DNA from: Methanothrix sp.
GTDB lineage: Archaea; Halobacteriota; Methanosarcinia; Methanotrichales; Methanotrichaceae
Assembly (NCBI RefSeq): GCF_016706325.1
Contig: NZ_JADJJX010000002.1
Coordinates: forward strand, 430,936-494,935
Length of the DNA stretch: 64,000 nucleotides
Direction of reading: 5' to 3'
Positions 8,461 to 17,604 of this stretch are shown one piece after another. The notes beneath the pieces were generated by a model. The model made no database searches. It was not told the origin of the DNA and saw only the letters and a list, made by a program, of their open reading frames with translations. The position numbers and the translations under genes were made by a program. The first letter of the stretch is position 1. The number at the start of each line of letters is the position of its first letter.

Positions 8461-8946
8461 TCAGGGGACCACTCTGGCGCTCAGGATCCTGACCTCTTTT
8501 GCCGGCCGGTCCATAGCTCCGGTCTTCACCTTGCCGATCCTGTCCACCACATCCATCCCCTCGATCACCTTGCCAAAGGCGGGGTGTTTGCCGTCCAGGA
8601 AGTTGTTGTCCACCAGATTGATGAAGAACTGGCTGCCTCCGGTGTCGGGCCCGGCATTGGCCATGCTGATGGTCCCCCGATTGTTCTTGCTGCTGGGGGA
8701 AAACTCGTCCTTGATGGAATAGCCCGGCCCGCCCCTTCCCGTTCCGGTGGGGTCTCCGCCCTGGATCATGAAGCCATCGATGATCCGATGAAAGATCACT
8801 CCATCATAGAAGCCCTTCTCCACCAGCTTCTTGAAGTTGCCTGCAGTGATGGGCATATCCGGATAGAGCTGAATGGTGACATCGCCCATGCTGGTGTTGA
8901 GCAGAACCTTAGCTCCTGCCTCTGTGCTATCTGCTGTCATTGTCAA
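8461..8946 (-). CDS. Cyclophilin-type peptidyl-prolyl cis-trans isomerase, cytosolic
   Basis: Catalyses proline cis-trans isomerisation during protein folding. 161 aa with the cyclophilin core: 'FHRIIDGFMIQGGDPTGTG' (catalytic Arg and the QGGD strand), 'NAGPDTGGSQFFI' and 'PAFGKVIEGMDVVDRIGKV'. There is no signal sequence: the protein starts 'MTMTADSTEAGAKVLL', so it is cytoplasmic. It lies 47 bp downstream of a second cyclophilin (8994-9545) that is similar throughout the catalytic domain but carries a lipoprotein signal; the pair looks like a tandem duplication with split location. Confidence 0.92.
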   Translation of the reverse strand: MTMTADSTEAGAKVLLNTSMGDVTIQLYPDMPITAGNFKKLVEKGFYDGVIFHRIIDGFMIQGGDPTGTGRGGPGYSIKDEFSPSSKNNRGTISMANAGPDTGGSQFFINLVDNNFLDGKHPAFGKVIEGMDVVDRIGKVKTGAMDRPAKEVRILSARVVP

Positions 8947-8993
8947 ATCATCTCCATTGTCAAATCATCTCCATTATCAATCTACTCCTGTGA

Positions 8994-9545
8994 TCAGCTG
9001 ATTCGTTTGGCCTTAATGATCACGACCTCCTCTACAGGTCGGTCAGCGCTGTCCCTATTGACCTTTCCGATCCTGTCCACCACATCCATGCCCTCTATGA
9101 CCCGGCCGAATACCGGATGCTTCTCATCCAGGAAGCTGTTGTCAGCCAGGTTGATGAAAAACTGGCTCCCCCCGGTCTCGGGTCCGGCATTGGCCATGGC
9201 TATGGTGCCGCGCTCATTTCGATTATGATCGGTGAACTCATCCCGGATGGTATAACCGGGCCCGCCCCTTCCCGTTCCGGTGGGGTCTCCGCCCTGGATC
9301 ATGAAGCCATCTATAACCCGGTGGAAGATCACACCATCATAAAAGCCCTCCTCCACCAGGCTCAGGAAGTTGCCTGTGGTGATGGGCATATCACTGTAGA
9401 GCTGAAGGGTGATGTTGCCCATGCTGGTCTTCATGAGGACCTTTGCATCTTCAGCACCCTTCTCACTATCCTCGCCCAGGCATCCCGCCTGGATCACGGC
9501 CAGCACCAGAATGCCGACAGCCAGATAAGATCCAAGTTGCATCAT
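8994..9545 (-). CDS. Cyclophilin-type peptidyl-prolyl isomerase, putative lipoprotein
   Basis: 183-aa isomerase with the motifs 'FHRVIDGFMIQGGDPTGTG', 'NAGPETGGSQFFI' and 'PVFGRVIEGMDVVDRIG'. The N-terminus is a lipoprotein-type signal: a hydrophobic run followed by 'LAVIQAGCLGED', with the lipobox Cys at residue 22. The protein is therefore expected outside the membrane, anchored by lipid, assisting folding of exported proteins, while its neighbour at 8461-8946 serves the cytoplasm. Both share near-identical catalytic segments, supporting recent duplication. A start one codon later (second Met) is equally possible. Confidence 0.9.
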   Translation of the reverse strand: MMQLGSYLAVGILVLAVIQAGCLGEDSEKGAEDAKVLMKTSMGNITLQLYSDMPITTGNFLSLVEEGFYDGVIFHRVIDGFMIQGGDPTGTGRGGPGYTIRDEFTDHNRNERGTIAMANAGPETGGSQFFINLADNSFLDEKHPVFGRVIEGMDVVDRIGKVNRDSADRPVEEVVIIKAKRIS

Positions 9546-9629
9546 CGAAAAATGGAGGACCTGAGGAGAAATAAGCCTTCCGGAGTGAGAGGAAAGGGGA
9601 AAATAAGCGATCTTCGGAGCTGAGCCCGG

Positions 9630-9881
9630 CTATTTCATGGCCCGGCTCTCATCCACCACAATGTAGTCTTTTATTGCTACCACTGAGCTGTATGGTATCA
9701 GCACATACTTGCCATCCTCTCGATACCTGCTGCGATCAAGGCCCGAGTTGGGCTTCACCACCAGGTCCACCAGCTTGCCGGTCATGACCTCGTAGATCAG
9801 GTTCTCCAGATCTCCCAGCACCCGGCCATCGACGTTTACGATCTCCTTATCTGCAATGCTTCCTGCGAACACCTTTCCCAT
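9630..9881 (-). CDS. PRC-barrel domain protein
   Basis: 83-aa single-domain protein. Archaeal PRC-barrel proteins of this size are small beta-barrels whose partners include RNA-processing and cell-division factors. The features seen are 'GKVFAGSIADKEIVNVDGR' at the start, 'GDLENLIYEVMTGKLVDLV' and 'YVLIPYSSVVAIKDYIVV' near the end, all usual for the family. It lies between the lipoprotein cyclophilin and the cdc48 gene on the same strand. The specific role cannot be told from sequence. Confidence 0.8.
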   Translation of the reverse strand: MGKVFAGSIADKEIVNVDGRVLGDLENLIYEVMTGKLVDLVVKPNSGLDRSRYREDGKYVLIPYSSVVAIKDYIVVDESRAMK

Positions 9882-9961
9882 GCCTCTTAGACCCCCTATC
9901 TTGAATATCCAGATCCAATCTCAGATCCAGACCTGAATCCAAGCACCAGATGCGGACCAGG

Positions 9962-12174
9962 TCATCTGTAGCCGGCGAGCGAGGTCGGCTCAACCTTGAT
10001 TCCGCCCTTGAACCTCTCGCCTATGCGCTCATAATAGCTGAGCATATGCTCCTCCACGCTCGGCCTCACCTTCTTCAAAGCCTCCCGGTAGTGCCTCATC
10101 TCCACTCTGTCCAGCCCCTCCCGCAGAGCGAGCATGGCCCCCTCCCGGCAGAGGTTATCCAGATCTGAGCCCACATAGCCATCGGTCAGCTCCGCCAGCT
10201 CATCCAGGCTCACATCCTCTCCCCTGGGCGTCTTTGCGGCATGGATCTTGAGGATCTCATATCTCCCCTGCCGGTCGGGCGGCCCCACCAGTAGCATGCG
10301 GTCGAACCTTCCCGATCGAAGCAGCGCCGGGTCAAGGATATCGGGCCGGTTGGTGGCGGCGATCACCATAACATCCTTCAGGCTCTCCAGGCCGTCAAGC
10401 TCTGCTAAAAGCTGGTTTACCACCCGTTCCATCACCCTGCTCCCCTCTTCCACCCCTCTCATAGGGGCGAGGGAGTCCAGCTCATCGAAGAATATGATCG
10501 CCGGCGAGACCTGCCTTGCCTTGCGGAATATCTCTCTTATCGCCTTCTCTGACTCGCCCACCCACTTGGAGAGCATCTGCGGGCCCCGGATGCTTATGAA
10601 GTTGGCAGATGTCTCATTGGCCACCGCCTGGGCGATCATGGTCTTGCCTGTACCCGGCGGCCCGTAGAGGAGAATTCCCTTGGGCGGCCTTATGCCCATC
10701 CTCTGGAACTTCTCCGGGTGTTTGATGGGCCACTCTATGGACTCGATCAGCTCCTGCTTCAAGGATCCCAGCCCGCCCATATCCGTCCAGTTGACTCGGG
10801 GCACCTCCACCAGAACCTCTCTCATGGCCGAGGGCTCGATCTCCTTGAGAGCTTCCTCGAAGTCAGAGCCCGTGACCTGCATCTGATCGATGATCTCCCG
10901 CGGTATCTCATCCTCTGAGGTGAGATCGGGCAGGTAGCGGCGGAGGGCCTTCATGGCCGCCTCTTTGCACAGGGCATTCACATCCGCCCCCACAAAGCCA
11001 TGCATCCTGTCCGCCAGCCCTTCCAGGTTGACGTCATCTGCCACAGGCATATTCTGCATATGGATCTGCAGGATCTCCACTCTCCCCGCTCTATCCGGGA
11101 CCCCGATCTCGATCTCTCTGTCAAACCGCCCCGGCCGGCGAAGGGCGGGGTCGATGGCCTCCTCCCGGTTGGTGGCTCCTATCACCACCACCTGCCCCCT
11201 CTCCTTCAGGCCGTCCATCATGGCCAGAAGCTGGGCCACCACCCTTCTCTCCACCTCTCCTGTGACCTCGCCCCTCCGGGCGCAATGGAATCGATCTCGT
11301 CGATGAAGATGATGGAAGGGGCGGACTTCTGCGCCTCCTCGAAGATCTCCCTCAGCCTCTGCTCGCTCTCGCCATAGTATTTGGACATGATCTCCGGCCC
11401 GGCGATGGAGATGAAGTTCGCCCCGCTCTCATTGGCCACTGCCTTGGCGATCAGGGTCTTTCCTGTGCCCGGCGGGCCGTAGAGAAGAACCCCTTTGGGC
11501 GGCTCGATGCCGAGCTTTTGGAATATCTCTGGATGCTTTATGGGCAGCTCGATCATCTCCCTTACCCGCTGCACCTCTGAGCGCAGGCCGCCCACATTCT
11601 CATAAGTGATTCCAGTGGCCTTGACCGATCGAACGCTCTTGGCCGGCTTCTCCAGGAGAACGATCTCCGTCCTCTCGCAGATCACCACCACATCATCAGG
11701 ATGGGTCTCTGTCACCACCAAAGGCACTGGCTCCATCCGCCCCGCAAAGGGATGGCTGCCTGCGCTCATGATGGGGAGGATATCCCCCGCCACCACCGGC
11801 CGCTTGAGGGTCTGGCGGCGGATCATATCTGCAGCCTCATCCCCGTAGTGCATATGTGAACCTGTGGGGGGAGCGAGGACGATCCTCTGCGCCTCGGCAT
11901 ACCTGGCCTTGCGGATCTTCACCTTGTCTCCGATGCCAACCCCGGCATTCTGGCGGATGAAGCCGTCTATCCTGATGTAATCCTGAGACCAGTCCTGCCG
12001 GTCGGCCCGCCAGACCTTGGCTGCAGTGAGCCTCTTCCCCTCAATCTCAATGATGTCTCCCGGGCTGAGCCTCAGGGTCAAAAGGGCATTGGGGTCCAGG
12101 CGAGCGATGCCCCGGGCAGAGTCATTGGGATAGGCTTTGGCCACCTTTAAAGCTATATCCTTGAATTCACGCAC
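9962..12174 (-). CDS. CDC48/VAT-type AAA+ ATPase, interrupted by one frameshift
   Basis: Unfoldase that feeds substrates to the archaeal proteasome. The N-terminal double-psi barrel domain ('LDPNALLTLRLSPGDIIEI') is followed by ring D1 (Walker A GPPGTGKTLIAK, Walker B 'IIFIDEIDSIAP') and ring D2 (GPPGTGKTMIAQ, 'IIFFDELDSLAP', arginine-finger region 'NRPDILDPALLRSGRFDR'). The gene is split into two frames: the N-terminal frame (11218-12174) runs off after 'DEIDSIAP', and the C-terminal frame (9962-11254) resumes with 'ERRVVAQLLAMMDGL'. One missing base near 11271-11281, in a C/G-rich run, would restore the normal sequence and a total of about 737 aa. Because the gene is a highly conserved housekeeping gene, a sequencing error is more likely than inactivation. 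Confidence 0.9.
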
Positions 12175-12198
12175 AGTTTCAGTCTATCTATGCTTCTC

Positions 12199-12208
12199 GA
12201 TTTAAATC
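12199..12208 (-). promoter_or_regulatory. TATA box of cdc48
   Basis: On the minus strand 'gatttaaatc' is centred about 30 nt upstream of the cdc48 ATG (12174). That distance implies a transcription start at or a few nt before the start codon, i.e. a nearly leaderless mRNA. Confidence 0.5.
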
Positions 12209-12300
12209 TATCTGGTGTCGATGGGTTTTTTTTTTATTCAAAAAAGGAACCGATCTCTCTATTCCATTGGGCCGGTTGGACTCTGACTGCTGGAATGTCT

Positions 12301-12310
12301 CTTTTAAATA
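12301..12310 (+). promoter_or_regulatory. TATA box of adenine deaminase gene
   Basis: 'cttttaaata' is centred about 27 nt upstream of ATG 12333, the position expected for an archaeal TATA element driving a near-leaderless transcript. It supports ATG 12333 as the start rather than TTG 12324. Confidence 0.5.
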
Positions 12311-12332
12311 GGATCGACTGCAATTGATTGTC

Positions 12333-14048
12333 ATGGTCCAGAAAGAGAGTATGGAGGAGCTTATAGCCGCGGCCAGAGGCGAGATCGAGGTCGATCTCCT
12401 CCTTCTCGGGGGATCGGTCGCCAACCTCATATCGGGCGAGGTTCGCAGAGCAGATGTTGCTGTGCACAGAGGGATGATCGTGGGCTTTAGTTGCAGCAGT
12501 GCTCGCGAGACTGTGCATTTGGATGACCTGATCCTGGCCCCGGGGTTCATCGACGGCCATGTCCATATTGAGAGCAGCATGGTCACCGTTCCAGAGTATG
12601 CACGGGCAGTGGTCCCTCATGGAACCACCACAGTGATCGCCGACCCCCATGAGATCGCCAACGTCTGGGGCGAGGAGGGGGTCCGCTATATCCTTCATTC
12701 AGCGAGAGATGTTCCTCTGAACGTCTTCGTCATGCTCCCTTCCTGTGTCCCGGCCACTGACATGGAGACGGCTGGAGCTCTCCTGGGGCCTGATTCTCTG
12801 GCCGGGCTATTGAGGGAGGAGGGGGTGATTGGCCTGGCCGAGGTCATGAACTATCCTGGGGTCATCTTCCGGGATCCGCAGCTCATGGATAAGATCCGGC
12901 TGGCAGGGGGACGGCTTGTGGACGGCCATGCCCCCCGCCTCTCCGGCCAGGATCTATCCGCTTACATCTGTGCGGGCATAAGATCGGATCATGAGTGTAC
13001 CACCCTGGCTGAGGCGGATGAGAAGCTGTTCTCAGGGATGTTCATCATGCTGCGGGAGGGAAGCGCCGCCAGCAACCTCTCAGAACTCCTGCCTCTGATC
13101 ACGCCTGAAAACTCCCGCCACTTCCTCTTCGTATCAGACGACCGCCACCCAAGGGATATCCTCCTGGAAGGGCATATCGATTTTATGCTGAGAAGAGCAA
13201 TTAGAGAGGGTCTTGATCCCATCGTCGCCCTGCAGATCTCCAGCCTCAATGCCGCCCGCTACTTCGGCCTGGCCGACCTGGGGGCCATAGCACCCGGCTA
13301 CCGGGCGGACATCGCCGTCCTGGACGGCCTGGAGGAGCCGAGGGTGGTGCAGGTATTCAAGGACGGCAGGCTGGTGGCCAGGGATGGCGATCTCATCGTC
13401 CGCATGAATAAGCCGGCCCGGGCCCTTCATAAGCCGATGCAGATCGCTACCCTCAGCCGCCGATCTTTTGAGATCCGGGCTGGGAAGGGGCCTGCCCGGA
13501 CCATTGGCATCGTCCCCGGCCAGATCATCACCCGATCTCTGTCCCTCTTCCCCCGCATCCGGGATGGGGTGGTGCTGCCGGACATTGATCAGGATATCCT
13601 CAAGCTGGCAGTGATCGAGAGGCACAGGGCCACGGGCAATGTGGGCCTGGGTCTGGTGCAGGGCTTCCGCCTAATGAAGGGCGCTCTGGCCACATCCGTG
13701 GCCCACGACTCCCACAATATCGTCGTGGTCGGGACCGGGGATGAGGAGATGCTGGCTGCAGTCAGTGCCATCAAGGGGATGAACGGCGGTCTGGTGGCAG
13801 TGGAGGGGGGCCGGGCCCTGGCCTCTCTGCCTCTGCCTGTAGCCGGGCTGCTCTCAGAGAGCCATATGCAGGAGGTGGCAGAGGGGATTGATGAGTGCAT
13901 CGATGCAGCGAAAGGATTGGGCTGCTGCCTGAAAGATCCCTTCATGGCCCTCTCCTTTCTCTCTCTGCCTGTGATCCCGGAGCTGAAGCTCACCGACAGG
14001 GGGCTGGTGGATGTCCCGGCCTTCCGGCTGGTTCCCCTGTTCGAATGA
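12333..14048 (+). CDS. ade: Adenine deaminase
   Basis: Hydrolyses adenine to hypoxanthine and ammonia for purine salvage. The 571-aa amidohydrolase has the metal-binding 'GFIDGHVHIESSMV' (His at about residues 76 and 78), 'HGTTTVIADPHEIANVWG', 'GHAPRLSGQDLSAYICAGI' with 'RSDHECTT', and 'FVSDDRHPRDIL' with the catalytic Asp. The C-terminal adenine-deaminase-specific domain contains 'GNVGLGLVQGFRLMKGALA' and 'VAHDSHNIVVVGT'. I preferred ATG 12333 over TTG 12324 because of the TATA spacing. The gene is divergent from cdc48. Confidence 0.95.
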   Translation: MVQKESMEELIAAARGEIEVDLLLLGGSVANLISGEVRRADVAVHRGMIVGFSCSSARETVHLDDLILAPGFIDGHVHIESSMVTVPEYARAVVPHGTTTVIADPHEIANVWGEEGVRYILHSARDVPLNVFVMLPSCVPATDMETAGALLGPDSLAGLLREEGVIGLAEVMNYPGVIFRDPQLMDKIRLAGGRLVDGHAPRLSGQDLSAYICAGIRSDHECTTLAEADEKLFSGMFIMLREGSAASNLSELLPLITPENSRHFLFVSDDRHPRDILLEGHIDFMLRRAIREGLDPIVALQISSLNAARYFGLADLGAIAPGYRADIAVLDGLEEPRVVQVFKDGRLVARDGDLIVRMNKPARALHKPMQIATLSRRSFEIRAGKGPARTIGIVPGQIITRSLSLFPRIRDGVVLPDIDQDILKLAVIERHRATGNVGLGLVQGFRLMKGALATSVAHDSHNIVVVGTGDEEMLAAVSAIKGMNGGLVAVEGGRALASLPLPVAGLLSESHMQEVAEGIDECIDAAKGLGCCLKDPFMALSFLSLPVIPELKLTDRGLVDVPAFRLVPLFE

Positions 14049-14112
14049 TCCGGAAACCCGCCAACGGGAAGTCTTTTATGGAACCAGACTCAATTCAAAT
14101 CGGTGATAGTAA

Positions 14113-14388
14113 ATGGTAAGGATAAGTGGAAGATCGGGCAGGACCAAGGGCTCACCCTCGGGAGGAGATAAGTTCGAGCAGGAGATCTACATGACTGCTG
14201 GCGAGATGGCAGATATGATGCGCGGTCTGGCGAGCGAGATCGAGAACAGAGGGAGGGTTGAGGCCTCTTATGCTGATTGGACTTTGGGAGTGAATCCCAA
14301 TGAGCCCCTCAAGGCAGAGATACAGTTCAAGCACGATCCGAGCAGAAGGGAGCTGGAGGTTCAGTTGAAGCTCAAAGAGTTCCCGTGA
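14113..14388 (+). CDS. Amphi-Trp-like small protein, copy 1
   Basis: 91-aa protein whose central part ('EIYMTAGEMADMMRGLA' followed by a Glu/Arg-rich segment) and ending 'RRELEVQLKLKEFP' resemble the amphi-Trp domain family, small alpha/beta proteins of unknown function. No signal or membrane segment. It is the first of two tandem paralogues: the second begins 383 bp downstream, and their upstream regions are also alike, each with 'cttttatggaacc' or 'ctttttatggaacc' about 35 bp before the start as a TATA-like element. The first nine residues, rich in Arg and Gly ('RISGRSGRTKG'), differ most between copies. Confidence 0.6.
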   Translation: MVRISGRSGRTKGSPSGGDKFEQEIYMTAGEMADMMRGLASEIENRGRVEASYADWTLGVNPNEPLKAEIQFKHDPSRRELEVQLKLKEFP

Positions 14389-14495
14389 ATAAAACAAAAG
14401 CGGTTTTGGGAGTTAGCACTGAAATCATAACCAGAAAACCTGCCAATAGCAAACTTTTTATGGAACCGGATCCATTTACAGGTCGGTGATAGAAA

Positions 14496-14771
14496 ATGGT
14501 AATGATCCAAGGAAGACCAGGCAGAACCAAGGGCACCCCCTTTGGAGGAGATAAGTTCAAGCAGGAACTTTATATGAATCGTGCCGAGATGGCAGAGATG
14601 ATGCGCGGTCTGGCGAATGAGTTCGAGGGCGGAGGACGGGTTGAGGCCTCTTATGGTGGATGGACTTTGGGAATGACTCCCAATGAGCCCATGATGGCAG
14701 AGGTGAGGTTTGATTCTGAACCGGGCAAAAGAGAGTTCGAGATTCGGCTGACCCTCAAAGAGTTTCCGTGA
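14496..14771 (+). CDS. Amphi-Trp-like small protein, copy 2
   Basis: Same length (91 aa) and layout as the gene at 14113, with shared blocks 'EMMRGLANEF', 'VEASYGGWTLGMTPNEP' and the identical ending 'LKEFP'. It diverges in charge pattern. The duplication includes the promoter region. Its stop overlaps the GTG start of the following radical SAM gene (14768), so this copy is translationally coupled to that gene while copy 1 is separate. Confidence 0.6.
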   Translation: MVMIQGRPGRTKGTPFGGDKFKQELYMNRAEMAEMMRGLANEFEGGGRVEASYGGWTLGMTPNEPMMAEVRFDSEPGKREFEIRLTLKEFP

Positions 14772-15869
14772 AAAAATGGTTTCGCCAGAATAACAAGAAT
14801 TCTTATAGCATTGCCGCCCTCATGCCCCTGCTCCGGGCCGATCTGGCCCCGGGGCCGAGGGCGGGAATCATGCTCTACAGTTTTGCCACTCCCCAGGCTG
14901 GGGAGGTTTACCACGAGGTCAACCAGGCCCGGGAGGCGGGGCTGGATGCCCTCTTCGTCGCCGGCGGCCCTCATCCCTCTGCCCTGCCCGGCGGAGGCCC
15001 TGGAGTATTTTGATTATGTAGTCATAGGGGAGGGAGAGGAGACCCTGCCCGAGCTGATAGATGCCATAGAGACGGGCAGAGGGGCAGCTAGTGTCCGGGG
15101 CATAGCCTACAGAAGAGGGGAGGAGGCGATCTATACCGGGGATAGGCCGCCTGTGGATCTGGACTGCTATCCTCCTTTCAGCAGCATCCTTGCCCCTATA
15201 GAGATCACCCGCGGCTGCCCCTGGGGCTGTGCCTACTGCCAGACCCCCCGCCTCTTCGGGCGCTGCATGCGCCACCGCTCCATCCCCGTCATCTCCAGAT
15301 TCGCCCGCCGCCATAAAGATATCCGTTTCACCTCTCCCAACTCTCTCGCCTATGGCTCCGATGGCAGGCGCCCCCGGCTGGAGAAGGTCAGCGCCCTGCT
15401 GGAAGCCCTCCGCGGGCAGAAGAAGCCCATCTACTTCGGCACCTTTCCCTCTGAGGTGAGGCCCGATTTCGTATCTGATGAGGCCCTGGAGATCATAACC
15501 CGGCACTGTGCCAACAGGAGCATCAGCCTGGGAGGTCAGTCCGGCAGCCCAGCCGTCCTGGAGAGGATTGGAAGGGGGCATGGCAGGGAGGAGATAGAGT
15601 CTGCCTGCGAGATCATCTTAGAGCATGGCCTCATTCCCCAGGTGGATCTGATATTCGGCCTGCCGATGGAGTCTGCAGAGGATCAGCAGATGTCTCTGGA
15701 CCTGGTCAGATGGATCGAGGGAAAAGGAGGAAAGGTGCGGGCGCACCGGTTCATGCCCCTGCCCGGAACTCCTCTCTGGGAGGAGACCCCCTCTCCCCTC
15801 TCCAGAGATGCAGAGGCTCTGCTGGGCAGCCTGGCTCAGAAAGGCCGCCTGTCAGGCAGTTGGGGCTAG
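14768..15869 (+). CDS. B12-binding/radical SAM protein (MJ_1487-like), frameshifted
   Basis: Radical SAM enzyme with an N-terminal cobalamin-binding-like domain. The N-terminal frame (14768-15013) gives 'VNQAREAGLDALFVAGGPH' and the other frame (to 15869) gives 'EALEYFDYVVIGEGEETLP' and the cluster motif 'RGCPWGCAYCQTP' (CxxxCxxC). Reading across, 'GGPHPSALP' should run straight into 'AEALEYFDYVV'; one extra G at about 14990-14991 ('cccggcgg') breaks the frame. Fold and order match the family of archaeal B12-binding/radical SAM proteins of unknown substrate. The start is GTG 14768, overlapping the amphi-Trp stop. The stop shares 'ctag' with the convergent gene at 15866. Confidence 0.75.
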
Positions 15870-16201
15870 AGGTAAAACTGCCGGAAAGGCTTGCGGTATT
15901 CGTCTTGCAGCTCATATCTTATTATCATCTTATCGGGCAGCACCTGGATCTCCCTTACAGACTGTGAGAACAGGAACCAGATGAAGCCCCTGTCCGGGAG
16001 CCTGTACCGGTCTGGCAGGGTGGAGGTGAACTCGGATTCGCCCAGGATATAGGTTCGCAGCAGCTCGCTTCCGGAAGCGAAGAGGAAGGGGAAGCTTACA
16101 TTCTCAATCTCCCTTTGGCATGTGCCCTTCAGCCTCAGGCGGTCCGCCAGGAAATTCAGGTACTCGTCCTTGTTTATCACTAACTCTCTCATCTCGCTCA
16201 A
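15866..16201 (-). CDS. Conserved hypothetical protein, 111 aa
   Basis: Soluble protein with a helical N-terminus ('KDEYLNFLADRLRLKGTC') and an aromatic, basic C-terminal half ('DRGFIWFLFSQSVREIQVL', 'YRKPFRQFYL'). I do not recognise a family. It ends on the palindromic tetranucleotide 'ctag' shared with the stop of the convergent radical SAM gene. It lies 41 bp downstream of the mmp10 gene on the same strand and is probably cotranscribed with it; whether it takes part in Mcr modification is only a guess from position. Confidence 0.5.
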   Translation of the reverse strand: MSEMRELVINKDEYLNFLADRLRLKGTCQREIENVSFPFLFASGSELLRTYILGESEFTSTLPDRYRLPDRGFIWFLFSQSVREIQVLPDKMIIRYELQDEYRKPFRQFYL

Positions 16202-16242
16202 TCAAGTCACCATCGGTGGACTGGCGGGGATAAGAGATAAAA

Positions 16243-17604
16243 TTAATCGTCAGAGAGCCATTGGGCAGCGATCTCAACCTCCTCATTCTCTTCAGATTCA
16301 ATAGAACTCTCCTGGCAATGAGGTCCATCGCCGCTCTTCAATCCATATCGATCTTGAAGCTGCCTGCCGGACGAGGATTCCTCCAGATCCCCTCCCAGCT
16401 CATTGATCTGGAATATCAGGCCGCTGAATGCCTCCAGCTCTCTGGCTATGACCTCCTCCCGGGTCAAGTAGATGCTTCTCTCCGATTCGACGGTGAGGGC
16501 ATCTGGCCCTCTGAAGACCAGCCTCCGAACCCCATCCCGGCGAAGCGCTCGGCGAATCTCTCTGTCATGGGCTAAGACCATTCCCGGGATGAGCACCGTC
16601 TCCTTTATGTCCTCCAGGTCCAGGCGGTTGAAGTCCTCAATGGTGATGAGGCCGCCGATCTCCTTATTCACTGCAACCACATTCACAGCCTCCCCCAGCT
16701 CCTCGAATATGGCTGATAGGAGTGGATAGGCCACAGAGCTGGTGATGATGGTAGCGCTCCTCTCTATGGCAGGCAATCGATCCAGCTCCTCTTTATGATG
16801 GGCCAGGGCGAAGGGCGCTCCCGTCAGGGGATCCCAAAGGGGGGTCCCTATGACCCTCATATCATACTGCTCATAGATCTTGGTGGCAATTCTGCTGATC
16901 TCCTCTACCGAATATGGAATTATGCCCGGCATCACTGGATCGTTTCCAAAGATGAGCCCCTGCTCTTTGCTATTGGCAAATGACATGAGCATCAGGCCTT
17001 TTGCCCCCATATCGCTTAGATCCTGACAGGTCTTCTCCAGCTCAGGGCCATCGTTTATCCCCGGTATGAGGACGATCATGGCATAAAGATCGGCCCTCTC
17101 GCAGAAAGTGCTGAGATTTGCGAGCACTGCCTCAGGATGTTTATCATTCACATATCTGCGGCGGAGCTCCGGATTGGTGGAGAAGACAGAGAAGCTGATC
17201 CTCTTGAGGCCGGCGTCGACCAAGGGGCCGGCCTCATCTCCCCGGGAGAAGCCCTTTCCACTGGTGTAATCCAGCTGGATTGGGATCTCGCCATTGCTGA
17301 GGGTTTGAACCAGTTTGAGCAGGTCTGGATGAAAGCTGGCATCACCGTTTCCTTTTATGGTTATAGCATCTGGCCGGGAAAAGGTGCATTGTTGGGAGGC
17401 TTCGAATATCAGTTGGTCCAGGGACTTGAAGCCGGGCTGGATCTCTAAGATATATCTAGAACAGTAATCGCATCCTTTTTTATGTGGTGCGCACTGTTTG
17501 CAGCCCAGCGGTTCTATCCAGTTTACCCCTTTGAAATAACAGAAGCTACAAAATCCCCCGCAGTCAAAGCCCGGCCTACCTCCTACATCAACGACTGCTT
17601 CCAT
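16243..17604 (-). CDS. mmp10: Methyl-coenzyme M reductase arginine methyltransferase Mmp10
   Basis: Methanogenesis marker 10: a cobalamin-dependent radical SAM enzyme that methylates an arginine in the McrA active-site region. It starts 'VVDVGGRPGFDCGGFCSFC': Cys15, Cys19 and Cys22 form the CxxxCxxC cluster. A second Cys set follows at residues 35-48 ('GCKQCAPHKKGCDYC'), as in this family. 'KGNGDASFHPDLLKLV' and 'LIPGINDGPELEKTCQDL' match the radical SAM barrel. Length (453 aa) includes an acidic tail 'SSIESEENEEVEIAAQ'. A TATA-like 'atttaatta' lies about 30 nt upstream of the ATG at 17604 on the minus strand. This gene is direct evidence that the host is a methanogen. Confidence 0.85.
   Translation of the reverse strand: MEAVVDVGGRPGFDCGGFCSFCYFKGVNWIEPLGCKQCAPHKKGCDYCSRYILEIQPGFKSLDQLIFEASQQCTFSRPDAITIKGNGDASFHPDLLKLVQTLSNGEIPIQLDYTSGKGFSRGDEAGPLVDAGLKRISFSVFSTNPELRRRYVNDKHPEAVLANLSTFCERADLYAMIVLIPGINDGPELEKTCQDLSDMGAKGLMLMSFANSKEQGLIFGNDPVMPGIIPYSVEEISRIATKIYEQYDMRVIGTPLWDPLTGAPFALAHHKEELDRLPAIERSATIITSSVAYPLLSAIFEELGEAVNVVAVNKEIGGLITIEDFNRLDLEDIKETVLIPGMVLAHDREIRRALRRDGVRRLVFRGPDALTVESERSIYLTREEVIARELEAFSGLIFQINELGGDLEESSSGRQLQDRYGLKSGDGPHCQESSIESEENEEVEIAAQWLSDD

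Noticed and set aside
12188..12698. Minus-strand ORFs opposite the adenine deaminase start
   Set aside because: Shadows of the deaminase gene; no family features.
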